Below are positions 1-8,221 of a stretch of DNA of 64,000 bases, one piece after another. The DNA is taken from the NCBI GenBank assembly GCA_020636545.1, contig JACJXS010000016.1, positions 1 to 64,000 on the forward strand, written 5' to 3'. The notes below the pieces were generated by a model. That model made no database searches and had not been told where the DNA came from. It saw only the letters and a program-made list of their open reading frames with translations. Source of the DNA: Chitinophagales bacterium (lineage in GTDB: Bacteria; Bacteroidota; Bacteroidia; Chitinophagales; JADIYW01). A program made the translations under genes and the position numbers. Position 1 is the first letter of the stretch, and every line of letters begins with the position of its first letter.

Positions 1-587
1 GAATATTGGAAAGATTTTATGTCAAAAATTTTCAACTGGCTAGATGTTCTTTTGAGTTCATCGGCAATCGAAAAAACAAGATTGTTTGGAAAGTTTAAGG
101 TGTTTTTTATTTCATTATAATTGTTAATTAAGTTTTGGTCAATTAATAATAATTTTGGTTGAGCTAATTGAATACTATGAATCAAAGGCTTGTTTCGTTG
201 AGCTGTGTTTAAAAGTGCAGCAATTCCACCAATTTTGGATAATGCCATACTTACAGCCAATAATTCAGGTCTATTTTCTAATAAAACAGCGACAACATCA
301 CCTTTTTTTATTCCGATTGCAACGAAGTGATTGGCCAAACGATTGCACCATTCATCAAATTCTTGATAAGTCCATTTTCTATCTAAATAATAGACACAAA
401 TTTGTTCAGGAAATTTTTGTACAGTTTCTTCAAATATAGCTCCAATAGAAACTTCAGAATCTACATTTGTTGTGAAATTATAGAAAGCAGCTTTACCTAT
501 TTTAGGTAAGTCTTTAATTACTGATGGAACTTTACCAATGATTTCAAATAATCCAATTTGTTTTTTTCTGGCTTCACTTTTAGACAT
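1..587 (-). CDS. Acyl-CoA synthetase (AMP-forming), 5' part only
   Basis: The gene runs off the left edge, so only about the first 195 residues are present. They read as the N-terminal domain of an AMP-dependent synthetase of the long-chain fatty acid-CoA ligase / fatty acid transport (FATP) type. Visible are a start at MSKSEARKK, a conserved WTYQEFDEWCNRLAN stretch and GIKKGDVVAVLLENRPE, both typical of the adenylate-forming fold. The ATP-binding signature and catalytic lysine would lie beyond the window. The gene is divergent from the DUF58 gene across a 200 bp gap. Role by family: activation of fatty acids to acyl-CoA for lipid synthesis or degradation. The exact substrate cannot be told. 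Confidence 0.85.
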   Translation of the reverse strand, partial: MSKSEARKKQIGLFEIIGKVPSVIKDLPKIGKAAFYNFTTNVDSEVSIGAIFEETVQKFPEQICVYYLDRKWTYQEFDEWCNRLANHFVAIGIKKGDVVAVLLENRPELLAVSMALSKIGGIAALLNTAQRNKPLIHSIQLAQPKLLLIDQNLINNYNEIKNTLNFPNNLVFSIADELKRTSSQLKIFDIKSFQY

Positions 588-709
588 ACTACGACAATTT
601 TTAGCTTTCTAAAATTACATTTTTATTCTCTAAGGCTAAAATTTATTCAATAAAAATTAACTTTTGCAAAATTTGGCTTTTCTTTTGTCATTTGCTAAAA
701 AACTTTCTA

Positions 710-717
710 TATATTTG
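710..717 (+). promoter_or_regulatory. Bacteroidota-type promoter, -7 box
   Basis: TATATTTG matches the Bacteroidota -7 consensus TAnnTTTG. A TTTG at 684-687 lies 22 bp upstream and fits the -33 element. It would start a leader of about 65 nt in front of the DUF58 gene at 789. Confidence 0.55.
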
Positions 718-788
718 AAAAATTGGTTTTTATTCATATTGCTAAATATATTAACGAATAAGAAATAGAAATCAATAATAACGCTTTT

Positions 789-1706
789 ATGGAAATATTG
801 CAGGAAGATATATTAAAATTTGACCATTTAGATGTACTTGCTAAACAAGTTGTGGAGGGTTTTATTATCGGTTTGCATAAAAGTCCGTATCATGGATTTT
901 CGGTAGAATTTGCAGAACATCGTTTGTATAATGCTGGCGATAGCATTAAAGAAATTGACTGGAAGGTATTTGCAAGGACAGATAAATTATATACCAAGAA
1001 ATACGAAGAAGAAACCAATTTAAGATGTCAAATTGTGATAGATAATTCTTCGTCGATGTATTTTCCAAAAGACAAGAAAGATGGAGCAATTAATAAAATG
1101 GAGTTTTCTGTTATTGCTTCAGCTGCGTTGATGTATTTGTTGAAAAAACAGAGAGATGCTGTTGGCTTATCGATATTTAATGATGATTTGAAGCTTCATC
1201 GCTTACCTAAAACAAATGCACAGCACCACCAAATGCTCTTATCTGATTTGTATCATTTAATTCATCAAGAAGCAAAACAACAATTAACTTCTGCTGCGAA
1301 ATCTTTACATTTGATTGCAGATGCCATTCATAAACGTTCTTTAGTTTTTATTTTTTCAGATATGATGGATAGTACGAATGAAGATGAACTGTTTTTAGCA
1401 TTGCAACATTTGAAGCATAATAAACACGAAGTCGTTTTATTTCATACTTTAGATAAGAAACATGAAGTTGATTTTAATTTTGAAAATAGGCCTTATCAAT
1501 TTATAGATATGGAAACAGGAGAATCTATAAAGTTACAACCCAATCAACTGAAAGATACTTATTTGCAACAGATGCAAGAGAAAATTATCCGACTGAAATC
1601 AAAATGCATTCAATATAAAATTGATTTAATAGAAGTGGATATTGCTGAAGGTTATTATCCAATTTTGATGCAATATTTAGTAAAACGTAAAAAGATGAAA
1701 ATTTAG
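789..1706 (+). CDS. DUF58 / von Willebrand factor A-like protein
   Basis: 305 aa. The DUF58 signature GDSIKEIDWKVFARTDKLY is at about residues 50-68. It is followed by a vWA-like strand with DNSSSM (85-90), a DxSxS metal-site motif. No signal peptide or membrane segment is seen, so it should be cytoplasmic. DUF58 proteins usually accompany MoxR-type AAA ATPases in chaperone-like complexes, but no MoxR gene is visible in this window. It heads a tightly packed run: the hydrolase begins 6 bp after its stop, then argB and argE overlap each other. Function beyond the family assignment is unknown. Confidence 0.88.
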   Translation: MEILQEDILKFDHLDVLAKQVVEGFIIGLHKSPYHGFSVEFAEHRLYNAGDSIKEIDWKVFARTDKLYTKKYEEETNLRCQIVIDNSSSMYFPKDKKDGAINKMEFSVIASAALMYLLKKQRDAVGLSIFNDDLKLHRLPKTNAQHHQMLLSDLYHLIHQEAKQQLTSAAKSLHLIADAIHKRSLVFIFSDMMDSTNEDELFLALQHLKHNKHEVVLFHTLDKKHEVDFNFENRPYQFIDMETGESIKLQPNQLKDTYLQQMQEKIIRLKSKCIQYKIDLIEVDIAEGYYPILMQYLVKRKKMKI

Positions 1707-1712
1707 ATTGCA

Positions 1713-2486
1713 GTGGAGTTGAATTATAAGAAATATGGAGAGCAAGGCCCTTATCTAATTATTTTACATGGACTTTTAGGCTCATTGGATAATTGGCAAT
1801 CTATAGCCCAAATTTTATCAGAGCATTTTCAAGTTTATTCAATAGACCAAAGAAATCATGGACGTTCGCCGCATTCATCAGAAATTAATTATCAAATATT
1901 AGCGGAGGATTTAGAACAATTTATACTCAAACATCAATTGGAAAATGTTGTGTTGATTGGACATTCAATGGGCGGGAAAGTTGCGATGCATTATGCTTTA
2001 AATTTTCCAGATAAGTTATCTAAATTAATTGTCGTAGATATTGCACCCAAAACTTATGAAGGTGGACACGAAAATATATTAGAATTGATGACTAATTTTG
2101 ATTTGAAATCTGTAAACTCACGGCAAGAAATAGAAACTCATTTTGTTGAGCGTTTAAGAAGTAAAGCTTTAGTACAATTTGTAACTAAAAATATAGGCAG
2201 AAAATCGGATAATAGCTTTTATTGGAAATGTAATTTAGAAGCTATTGTCAATAATTATGAACAATTAATGAAATTTCCAGCATCAAAAAAACAGTTTTTA
2301 GGAAGCACATATTTTATAAAAGGATTATTGTCAGACTATATTCAAGAGAGCGATAGTTTTTTTATAAAAAAATACTTTCCTAGTGCAAAAGTTTTTGAAA
2401 TTAAAAATGCAAGTCATTGGGTACATTCTGAAAATACGGCTGATTTTGTTAATACTTTAAAATATATATTACAAGAAAATGGATAA
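1713..2486 (+). CDS. Alpha/beta-fold hydrolase (YbfF-like esterase)
   Basis: 257 aa, GTG start 6 bp after the DUF58 stop. The oxyanion-loop region LHGLLGSLDNW is at 18-28, the nucleophile elbow GHSMGG places the serine at residue 85, and NASHWVHSE near the end supplies the catalytic histidine (about 235). This pattern matches small cytoplasmic esterases of the YbfF / proline-iminopeptidase-like group. No lid domain is obvious. The last 8 bp overlap argB, so the two are almost certainly cotranscribed. Substrate unknown. Confidence 0.88.
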   Translation: MELNYKKYGEQGPYLIILHGLLGSLDNWQSIAQILSEHFQVYSIDQRNHGRSPHSSEINYQILAEDLEQFILKHQLENVVLIGHSMGGKVAMHYALNFPDKLSKLIVVDIAPKTYEGGHENILELMTNFDLKSVNSRQEIETHFVERLRSKALVQFVTKNIGRKSDNSFYWKCNLEAIVNNYEQLMKFPASKKQFLGSTYFIKGLLSDYIQESDSFFIKKYFPSAKVFEIKNASHWVHSENTADFVNTLKYILQENG

Positions 2487-3273
2487 AAAGGAACTTTTGG
2501 TAATTAAGATAGGAGGAAATGTGATTGATGATAACGCATTTTTAAGTAAATTTTTAGAAGATTTAGCAGCAATTCCACAACCTAAAATATTGGTGCATGG
2601 TGGAGGAAAATTAGCCACACAGTTAGCAGCAAAATTAGGAATTGAAACTCAAATGATTGATGGAAGACGAATTACAGATTCTGAAACAATCAAAATAGTA
2701 ACGATGGTTTATGCTGGATTAGTGAATAAAAAAATTGTTGCCAAACTACAAGCGAACAAATGCAATGCAATAGGTTTGTCGGGTGCTGATGCTCAATTAA
2801 TTCAGGCACATAAACGCAAACACCCAACTATAGATTTTGGATTTGTAGGAGACATAGATAGTGTAAATAGTGATTTCTTGCAAAAATTATTAGAAGATGC
2901 TTATACACCAATTATTGCTCCAATTTCTATGGATAATGCTGGGGTGCTACTAAATACAAATGCTGATACAATTGCATCGACAGTAGCTTTAGCAATGTCT
3001 TCAGTTTTTAAGGTAAAGTTATTTTATTGTTTTGAAAAGCAAGGACTTTTGAGTGATATTAAAGACGAAAATTCAATTATTCCGACTATAAAAATAGAAG
3101 AAATACAGCAATTGATTGATAATAAGGTAATTGTTGATGGTATGATTCCAAAAGTCCAGAATATTAAATTTGCCATACAACAAGGCGTTGATAGCGTATG
3201 TTTGTGTCATGCTTCCAATTTATTGGATATTAGTCGTGAAAGCAGTAATTTTGGAACAACCTTTTTGAACTAA
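2479..3273 (+). CDS. argB: Acetylglutamate kinase (possibly N-succinylglutamate kinase)
   Basis: 264 aa amino-acid-kinase fold. Visible are KIGGNVIDD near the N-terminus, HGGG (40-43) for phosphate binding, a substrate segment DGRRITD (60-66), and GMIPKVQN near the C-terminus, all typical of ArgB. It phosphorylates the N-acylglutamate carboxylate, the second step of arginine synthesis. In several Bacteroidota the pathway runs on N-succinyl rather than N-acetyl intermediates, which cannot be decided from this sequence alone. It overlaps the hydrolase by 8 bp and argE by 1 bp (TAATG), so translation is probably coupled. argC lies 49 kb away at 51935. Confidence 0.92.
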   Translation: MDKKELLVIKIGGNVIDDNAFLSKFLEDLAAIPQPKILVHGGGKLATQLAAKLGIETQMIDGRRITDSETIKIVTMVYAGLVNKKIVAKLQANKCNAIGLSGADAQLIQAHKRKHPTIDFGFVGDIDSVNSDFLQKLLEDAYTPIIAPISMDNAGVLLNTNADTIASTVALAMSSVFKVKLFYCFEKQGLLSDIKDENSIIPTIKIEEIQQLIDNKVIVDGMIPKVQNIKFAIQQGVDSVCLCHASNLLDISRESSNFGTTFLN

Positions 3274-4340
3274 TGAAAACTATTGATACTAAAATTACTA
3301 AGTTACTTTGCGATTTAATTGAAACACCTTCTTTGAGTAGAAATGAGGAAGATGCAGCAATTGTAATGCGTAAATTTCTTAAAAAAGAAAAGATTCCTTT
3401 TGAAATTAGAGCAAATAATACTTGGGCAAAAAATAAACATTTTAATTTTCTAAAACCTACAATTCTATTAAATTCTCATATTGATACCGTAAAACCTGTT
3501 AGTGGCTGGACAAAAGAACCTTATAAAGCAATTTTTGAGTCAGATAAACTTTATGGTTTAGGTGTAAATGATGCTGGAGCTGCTTTAGTTTGCTTATTAG
3601 GTACTTTTTTACATTTCTATGAACAAGAAGATTTAAACTATAATTTTATTTTTGCTGCAACTGCAGAAGAAGAAATTTCAGGGAAAAATGGTATTGAATT
3701 AATTAGTGATATTGTCAATTCTTGTAGTTTAGCTATTGTTGGAGAACCTACAGAAATGGAATTGGCTGTAGCTGAAAAAGGCTTGATGGTGGTTGATGCA
3801 GAAGTAAAAGGAAAATCTGGACATGCTGCAAGAAATGAAGGTGTAAATGCCATTTATGCAACCTTGAAAGATTTAGATTGGATAGAAAATTATCAATTTA
3901 AAAAAATAAATCCATATTTGGGTCCTGTAAAATGTACAGTTACAATGATAAATGCTGGGACACAACACAATGTCATTCCGGATAGTTGTAAATATGTTAT
4001 TGATATTAGAACGACTCCAGAATACAGCCACGAACAAGTGTTAGAGGTATTGGGAGATAATCTTAAAGCGACGATTGTGGCTCGTTCTACACGTTTAAAT
4101 CCGTCAAGCATTAATAGTGAACATGATATTGTAAAAGCAGCTAATAAACTAGGTATAAATACTTTTGGCTCTGCGACATTATCAGACCAAGCATTAATTG
4201 CTATTCCATCAGTAAAAATTGGACCAGGTAAATCGGAACGTTCTCATACAGCAGATGAATTTATCTATGTTCGAGAAATTGAAGAGGGCTTGGCTACTTA
4301 TGTAAAATTATTATCGCAATTGGTCTTATCTGCCAATTAA
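3273..4340 (+). CDS. argE: M20 family N-acyl-ornithine deacylase (ArgE-like)
   Basis: 355 aa metallopeptidase of the M20 family. First metal site NSHIDTV (H69, D71), bridging aspartate in GVNDAGA (D100), catalytic and ligand glutamates in AEEEISG (132-133), a dimerisation domain starting around 170 with SGHAARNEG, and a terminal GKSERSHTADE motif. The start codon shares its A with the argB stop (TAATG). Position after argB argues for N-acetyl- or N-succinyl-ornithine/citrulline deacylation in arginine synthesis rather than the related DapE reaction. Its 3' end overlaps the convergent folE by 15 bp. Confidence 0.85.
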   Translation: MKTIDTKITKLLCDLIETPSLSRNEEDAAIVMRKFLKKEKIPFEIRANNTWAKNKHFNFLKPTILLNSHIDTVKPVSGWTKEPYKAIFESDKLYGLGVNDAGAALVCLLGTFLHFYEQEDLNYNFIFAATAEEEISGKNGIELISDIVNSCSLAIVGEPTEMELAVAEKGLMVVDAEVKGKSGHAARNEGVNAIYATLKDLDWIENYQFKKINPYLGPVKCTVTMINAGTQHNVIPDSCKYVIDIRTTPEYSHEQVLEVLGDNLKATIVARSTRLNPSSINSEHDIVKAANKLGINTFGSATLSDQALIAIPSVKIGPGKSERSHTADEFIYVREIEEGLATYVKLLSQLVLSAN

Positions 4341-4904
4341 TCTTAGAAATTCAGAACGTGTAACATCGTGTGTAAATTCCCCAGTGAATGCCGATGTTGT
4401 TGTAATAGAATTTTGTTTTTCTACACCACGCATCATCATACACATGTGCTTTGCTTCTATGACAACTGCCACTCCGTGTGGATCTAATGCATCATTAATA
4501 CAATCTCTTATTTGAACAGTTAGACGTTCTTGTACTTGTAATCTTCTTGCAAAAGCATCAACTACACGTGCTAATTTACTTAATCCAGTGATTTTTCCAT
4601 TTGGAATATAAGCAATATGAGCTTTTCCAAAAAATGGTAACATGTGGTGTTCACACAATGAATATAACTCAATATCTTTTACAATTACCATTTCGTTGTG
4701 GTCTTCATGAAATATAGCAGATTGTATGATTGCAGTAGGATTTATTGAATAACCAGAAGTAACATATTGCATTGCTTTTGCAACACGTTCTGGCGTTTTT
4801 AATAAACCTTCACGTGCTGTGTCTTCACCAAGTCCATCAAGAACTTTACTGTATAAAGCAGCTAGTTTTTTAGTGGTATCGTCGTTGTAATTAAAATCAC
4901 TCAT
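4326..4904 (-). CDS. folE: GTP cyclohydrolase I
   Basis: 192 aa, normal length for FolE. It opens the GTP imidazole ring to form dihydroneopterin triphosphate for folate or pterin synthesis. Zinc ligands are visible: C84 and H87 in LCEHHMLPFFG, and C155 in AKHMCMMMRG. The PNGKITGLSKLARVVDAFA segment and the C-terminal QNSITTTSAFTG complete the family pattern. The start is supported by a TAGATTTG promoter 27 bp upstream. It is convergent with argE, the two ends overlapping by 15 bp. Confidence 0.96.
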   Translation of the reverse strand: MSDFNYNDDTTKKLAALYSKVLDGLGEDTAREGLLKTPERVAKAMQYVTSGYSINPTAIIQSAIFHEDHNEMVIVKDIELYSLCEHHMLPFFGKAHIAYIPNGKITGLSKLARVVDAFARRLQVQERLTVQIRDCINDALDPHGVAVVIEAKHMCMMMRGVEKQNSITTTSAFTGEFTHDVTRSEFLRLIGR

Positions 4905-4930
4905 TCGGTTTCTTTTGTTTTAGCGTACTG

Positions 4931-4938
4931 CAAATCTA
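4931..4938 (-). promoter_or_regulatory. Promoter -7 box for folE
   Basis: On the minus strand this reads TAGATTTG, a perfect TAnnTTTG. It lies 27 bp before the folE ATG, predicting a leader of about 20 nt. Confidence 0.55.
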
Positions 4939-5022
4939 GGATAAAATAATAAGAAAGCCTAATTTCAAAAGGAATTTGACCTATTTGAGTTCTTAGTATT
5001 TACTAAAAACAAAATAAAACAT

Positions 5023-5030
5023 GTATTTTT
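5023..5030 (+). promoter_or_regulatory. Promoter -7 box for trmB
   Basis: TATTTTTG fits TAnnTTTG and ends only 12 bp before the GTG start of trmB. Transcription would begin a few bases before the start codon, giving a very short or leaderless mRNA. Confidence 0.5.
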
Positions 5031-5042
5031 GCGACAAAAAAA

Positions 5043-5687
5043 GTGGGAAAGAATAAACTCTTTAAATTTGCTGATTTAGTTAATAAAATCAATGTTTTTG
5101 ATAAAGATATTTCATTAAAAGGAAAGTGGCAACAAGATTTTTTTAAAAATGGTAATAGTATAGTTTTAGAATTAGCTTGTGGGAAAGGAGATTATAGTAT
5201 CGGAATGGCAACACAATTTCCTGATAAAAATTTTATTGGTGTTGATATTAAAGGCAATAGAATTTGGAGTGCTGCAACAATTACAGAAAAATTAGAACTT
5301 AAAAATATTGCATTCATTCGAGATCAAATTGATAAGATTGATACGTATTTTTTGCCTGAAGAAGTAAGTGAAATTTGGATTACTTTTGCAGATCCATTTC
5401 CAAGAAAATCTGACCATAAACGAAGATTGACATCTGCAAAATTTCTACCCATTTATAAAAAGATATTAAAACCTAATGGTATTATTCATTTAAAAACGGA
5501 TAGTGATATTTTATATGAATACACTAAAGAAGTTTTAGCAGAAATTCCTTCTGAAATTATTAAAGATTATCCAGATGTTTATGCAATGAATAAAAATGAA
5601 GAGTTGTTCAATATTCAAACCTATTATGAAAAGATGCATTTGAAGAATGAAAAAACTATAAAATATATTTGTTTTAGATTGTTGTAA
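5043..5687 (+). CDS. trmB: tRNA (guanine-N7-)-methyltransferase
   Basis: 214 aa Rossmann-fold SAM methyltransferase that forms m7G46 in tRNAs. SAM-binding motif I reads LELACGKGDYS (about 43-53). It is followed by NFIGVDIKG and the TrmB-specific TFADPFPRKSDHKRRL. The GTG start is chosen because the nearby upstream ATG (5021) is in another frame. Single gene with its own promoter box. A hairpin region follows at 5759-5790. Confidence 0.93.
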   Translation: MGKNKLFKFADLVNKINVFDKDISLKGKWQQDFFKNGNSIVLELACGKGDYSIGMATQFPDKNFIGVDIKGNRIWSAATITEKLELKNIAFIRDQIDKIDTYFLPEEVSEIWITFADPFPRKSDHKRRLTSAKFLPIYKKILKPNGIIHLKTDSDILYEYTKEVLAEIPSEIIKDYPDVYAMNKNEELFNIQTYYEKMHLKNEKTIKYICFRLL

Positions 5688-5758
5688 AATAAATCCTTGT
5701 TGTTGGTTCAATTTTTTTATTGTCTTATGAATTAATCGTTTAAGAAATGCCTTAAATA

Positions 5759-5790
5759 GGTAAGTCCCGCTTTTTCAAGCAGGACTTACC
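5759..5790. other. Perfect 9-bp stem hairpin between trmB and the YceI gene
   Basis: GGTAAGTCC and GGACTTACC form a perfect 9-bp stem around a 14-nt centre. No T-run follows on either strand, so it is not a standard intrinsic terminator. It may protect or process the trmB 3' end. Confidence 0.45.
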
Positions 5791-5811
5791 ACAAAAACCA
5801 TAAAACTATGA

Positions 5812-5844
5812 AAAACCCATTGTTCCCTCTTGCAAAGAACAATG
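5812..5844 (-). terminator. Intrinsic terminator of the YceI gene
   Basis: On the minus strand CATTGTTC pairs with GAACAATG (8 bp) and is followed by GGGTTTTTC. It lies 12 bp beyond the stop codon at 5856. Confidence 0.6.
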
Positions 5845-5855
5845 ATACTGTAAAT

Positions 5856-6443
5856 TTACAATGTTTCTACAACAACTGCAAATTCTATATCATTTTTAAT
5901 TGCTTTGTCTCCTAAATTATCAAAGAAAGAATCAGAACCGAAACGTACGTCCCATTTTGATCTATCAATATTAAACTTAGACTCAGCAATATATTTTCCA
6001 TTACTATTCTTTTTTAAAGTTACAGGAATCTTAATTTCATTAGTAATACCTTTAATCGTTAAATTAGCTAATGCTGAATAAGTATTTTCCTTTCCTTTTA
6101 TCTTAAACACTTTTGTTATGTTAATTGTTGCCGTTGGATGCTTTTCTACTGAAAAAAAATCATCACTTTTTAAATGACCAAGTAATTTTCCATTATATTC
6201 TGCATCTTTAATGTCTTCACAAGTCATTGAATTCATATCAATAACAAACTTACCACCATGTAAAACATCATTTTTTACGATTAAGTTACCTGACTTAATT
6301 TTTACTTCGCCATTATGACTTTTTGTAATCTTTCTGCCTGTCCATAAAACGCTACTTTTTGTAGTATTTGCATTTAATGTACTCTGTCCAAATGTCATCA
6401 ACGTTGTTGTAACAACCAATAATAATGTAAATAATTTCTGCAT
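5856..6443 (-). CDS. YceI-family secreted lipid-binding protein
   Basis: 195 aa with a clear signal peptide (about residues 1-20, hydrophobic core LFTLLLVVTTTLMTFG). The mature part has the YceI lipocalin-like pattern: SSVLWTGRKITKSHNGEVKIKSG at the start, GKLLGHLKSDDFFSVEKHPTA in the middle, and FNIDRSKWDVRFGSDSFF near the end. YceI proteins are periplasmic barrels that bind isoprenoid or other apolar molecules; the ligand here is unknown. Stand-alone gene with its own promoter (6463-6470) and terminator. Confidence 0.93.
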   Translation of the reverse strand: MQKLFTLLLVVTTTLMTFGQSTLNANTTKSSVLWTGRKITKSHNGEVKIKSGNLIVKNDVLHGGKFVIDMNSMTCEDIKDAEYNGKLLGHLKSDDFFSVEKHPTATINITKVFKIKGKENTYSALANLTIKGITNEIKIPVTLKKNSNGKYIAESKFNIDRSKWDVRFGSDSFFDNLGDKAIKNDIEFAVVVETL

Positions 6444-6462
6444 ACTTAATTTGTTTCTAATG

Positions 6463-6470
6463 CAAAGTTA
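6463..6470 (-). promoter_or_regulatory. Promoter -7 box for the YceI gene
   Basis: The minus strand reads TAACTTTG, a perfect TAnnTTTG, 20 bp before the ATG at 6443. Confidence 0.55.
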
Positions 6471-6624
6471 TATTCTTTTTGAATGCTATTCTCTAAAATA
6501 ATGTTAATATTAAATAATACAAAAAATATCGATATATATCAATGAAACTGTATGTGAAATTTGAGCAATTTCGCTTAGTGTTTTTATATTTTTTTAGAAT
6601 ACAGAGAATTACTTATTCTTTTTG

Positions 6625-6632
6625 TACCTTTG
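6625..6632 (+). promoter_or_regulatory. Promoter -7 box for ychF
   Basis: TACCTTTG fits TAnnTTTG, 26 bp before the ychF ATG. The gap of about 190 bp back to the divergent YceI gene holds nothing else that I can recognise. Confidence 0.55.
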
Positions 6633-6657
6633 CGGTCTGAAATTTTAAATTATAAAT

Positions 6658-7758
6658 ATGGGATTACAATGTGGTATAGTTGGTTTACCAAATGTCGGAA
6701 AATCTACTTTATTTAATGCAGTTAGTAATAATGCTAAAGCTCAAGCAAGTAATTATCGTTTCTGTACCATTGAACCAAATGTAGGCTTAGTGGACGTGCC
6801 AGATGAAAGATTAAATGCAATATCAGCTCTAGTAAATCCAAATAGAATTGTACCTACAACAATTGAATTTGTAGATATTGCAGGATTGGTAAAAGGTGCA
6901 AGTAAAGGCGAAGGTTTGGGTAATAAATTTCTAGCAAATATTCGTGAAGTTGATGCTATTATTCATGTAATTCGTTGTTTTGAAGATGATAATATATTAA
7001 GAGAAGAAGGAAATATTAATCCAGTAGGAGATAAGGAAATTATTGATACAGAACTACAATTTAAAGATTTAGAAAGTATCGAAAAGAAAATTTCCAAAAT
7101 TGAAAAACAAGCAAGAGTTGGAAACGATGCAAAAGCAAAACAAGAGTTTGATATTCTAAAAATGTGCCAACAACATTTAATGGAAGGAAAAAGTATAAGA
7201 ACTTTAAATCTTTCCAAAGAAGATAAGGTAGCGACTGCTGATTTAATGCTTTTAACAGAAAAACCAGTTTTATATGTAGCCAATGTTGATGAAGCTTCAA
7301 TTTTGACAGGTAATAAATATTCTGATGCTTTAATTGCAATGGCAAAAGCAGAACATGCAGAAGTTATCGTTTTAAATAATTCTGTTGAAGCTCAATTATC
7401 AGACATGAGTGATGATGACAGAGCTTTATTTCAATCAGAATATGGACTAACAGAACCTGGTTTGAATAGATTGATTCGATCTGCTTATTCTTTATTAAAT
7501 TTGATAACCTATTTTACGGCTGGTGTACAAGAAGTGCGTGCTTGGACCATACATACAGGTTGGAAAGCGCCACAAGCGGCAAGTGTAATCCATACAGATT
7601 TTGAGAGAGGATTTATTAAAGCAGAAGTTATGGCTTATGATGATTTTATTCATTTTGGCAGTGAAGCAGCTTGTAAAGAAAATGGTAAATTAAGAATAGA
7701 AGGTAAAGAATATATTGTTAAAGATGGTGATTTAATGCATTTTAGATTTAACGTTTAA
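6658..7758 (+). CDS. ychF: YchF/Obg-family ATPase, ribosome-binding
   Basis: 366 aa, full length. P-loop GLPNVGKS (9-16), DIAGLVKGA as G3, and a G4 reading NVDE. This replaces the NKxD of GTPases and is the mark of YchF, which binds ATP. A coiled-coil stretch (about 125-165) and a C-terminal TGS domain ending RIEGKEYIVKDGDLMHFRF follow. YchF associates with the ribosome and is linked to translation fidelity and oxidative stress. Single gene with its own promoter box. Confidence 0.96.
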   Translation: MGLQCGIVGLPNVGKSTLFNAVSNNAKAQASNYRFCTIEPNVGLVDVPDERLNAISALVNPNRIVPTTIEFVDIAGLVKGASKGEGLGNKFLANIREVDAIIHVIRCFEDDNILREEGNINPVGDKEIIDTELQFKDLESIEKKISKIEKQARVGNDAKAKQEFDILKMCQQHLMEGKSIRTLNLSKEDKVATADLMLLTEKPVLYVANVDEASILTGNKYSDALIAMAKAEHAEVIVLNNSVEAQLSDMSDDDRALFQSEYGLTEPGLNRLIRSAYSLLNLITYFTAGVQEVRAWTIHTGWKAPQAASVIHTDFERGFIKAEVMAYDDFIHFGSEAACKENGKLRIEGKEYIVKDGDLMHFRFNV

Positions 7759-7784
7759 TTTAGAATTATAAAAAGTTATTTTCG

Positions 7785-7833
7785 TCACTGCGAGAAGTTT
7801 CAATAGTAAAACTGAAACGACAAAGCAGTCTGA
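7785..7833. repeat. Degenerate copy of a dispersed intergenic palindrome
   Basis: TCACTGCGAGAAGTTTCA ... TGAAACGACAAAGCAGTCT shows a broken inverted repeat (GAAGTTTCA/TGAAAC, CTGC/GCAG). From memory it resembles the widespread intergenic words with CACTGCGAG and AAGCAATCT found in many bacterial genomes. No second copy is present in this window. Confidence 0.4.
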
Positions 7834-7947
7834 TTTAATTTTAATGTATAATAATTAAATTTAGTAATTTTAAACAACGGACATCAAATAACTATCAACT
7901 CAAGACTAGAAATTGTCTCAACTCAAACAACTATATTAAAAAGCATT

Positions 7948-8221
7948 AAACTTCGGATGGTTAAGCATCGAAGAAGGTATTTTTTTGTTTGAAAATGCAC
8001 CAACAACCGAGTAGATGCACATTGGATATAAGCTTCGTTTAATACAAAAGCCAGACAATATGGTTACGTGGCAAATTGATAGAAATGTAAATACAACCAA
8101 TGCTTACGTAACAAACAGTAAATTCTGTAATTTTTATAGAAAACCAGGACATAAAGAAGTTTACATTACAGATATTGAAACTCTTTTAAGGAAAAAGATA
8201 CAGGAATTTCATTATTATTAA
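7948..8221 (+). pseudogene. Possible gene remnant, no recognisable family
   Basis: A reading frame beginning around 7950 (LNFGWLSIEEGIFLFENAP) meets an in-frame TAG at about 8010. The ATG right after it opens a 68-codon frame ending YITDIETLLRKKIQEFHYY. The frame then overlaps the 3' end of the response regulator on the other strand by 56 bp. The pieces look protein-like but match nothing I know. The rest of the 407 bp gap (7759-8165) holds only the palindrome remnant. It could be chance. Confidence 0.2.
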
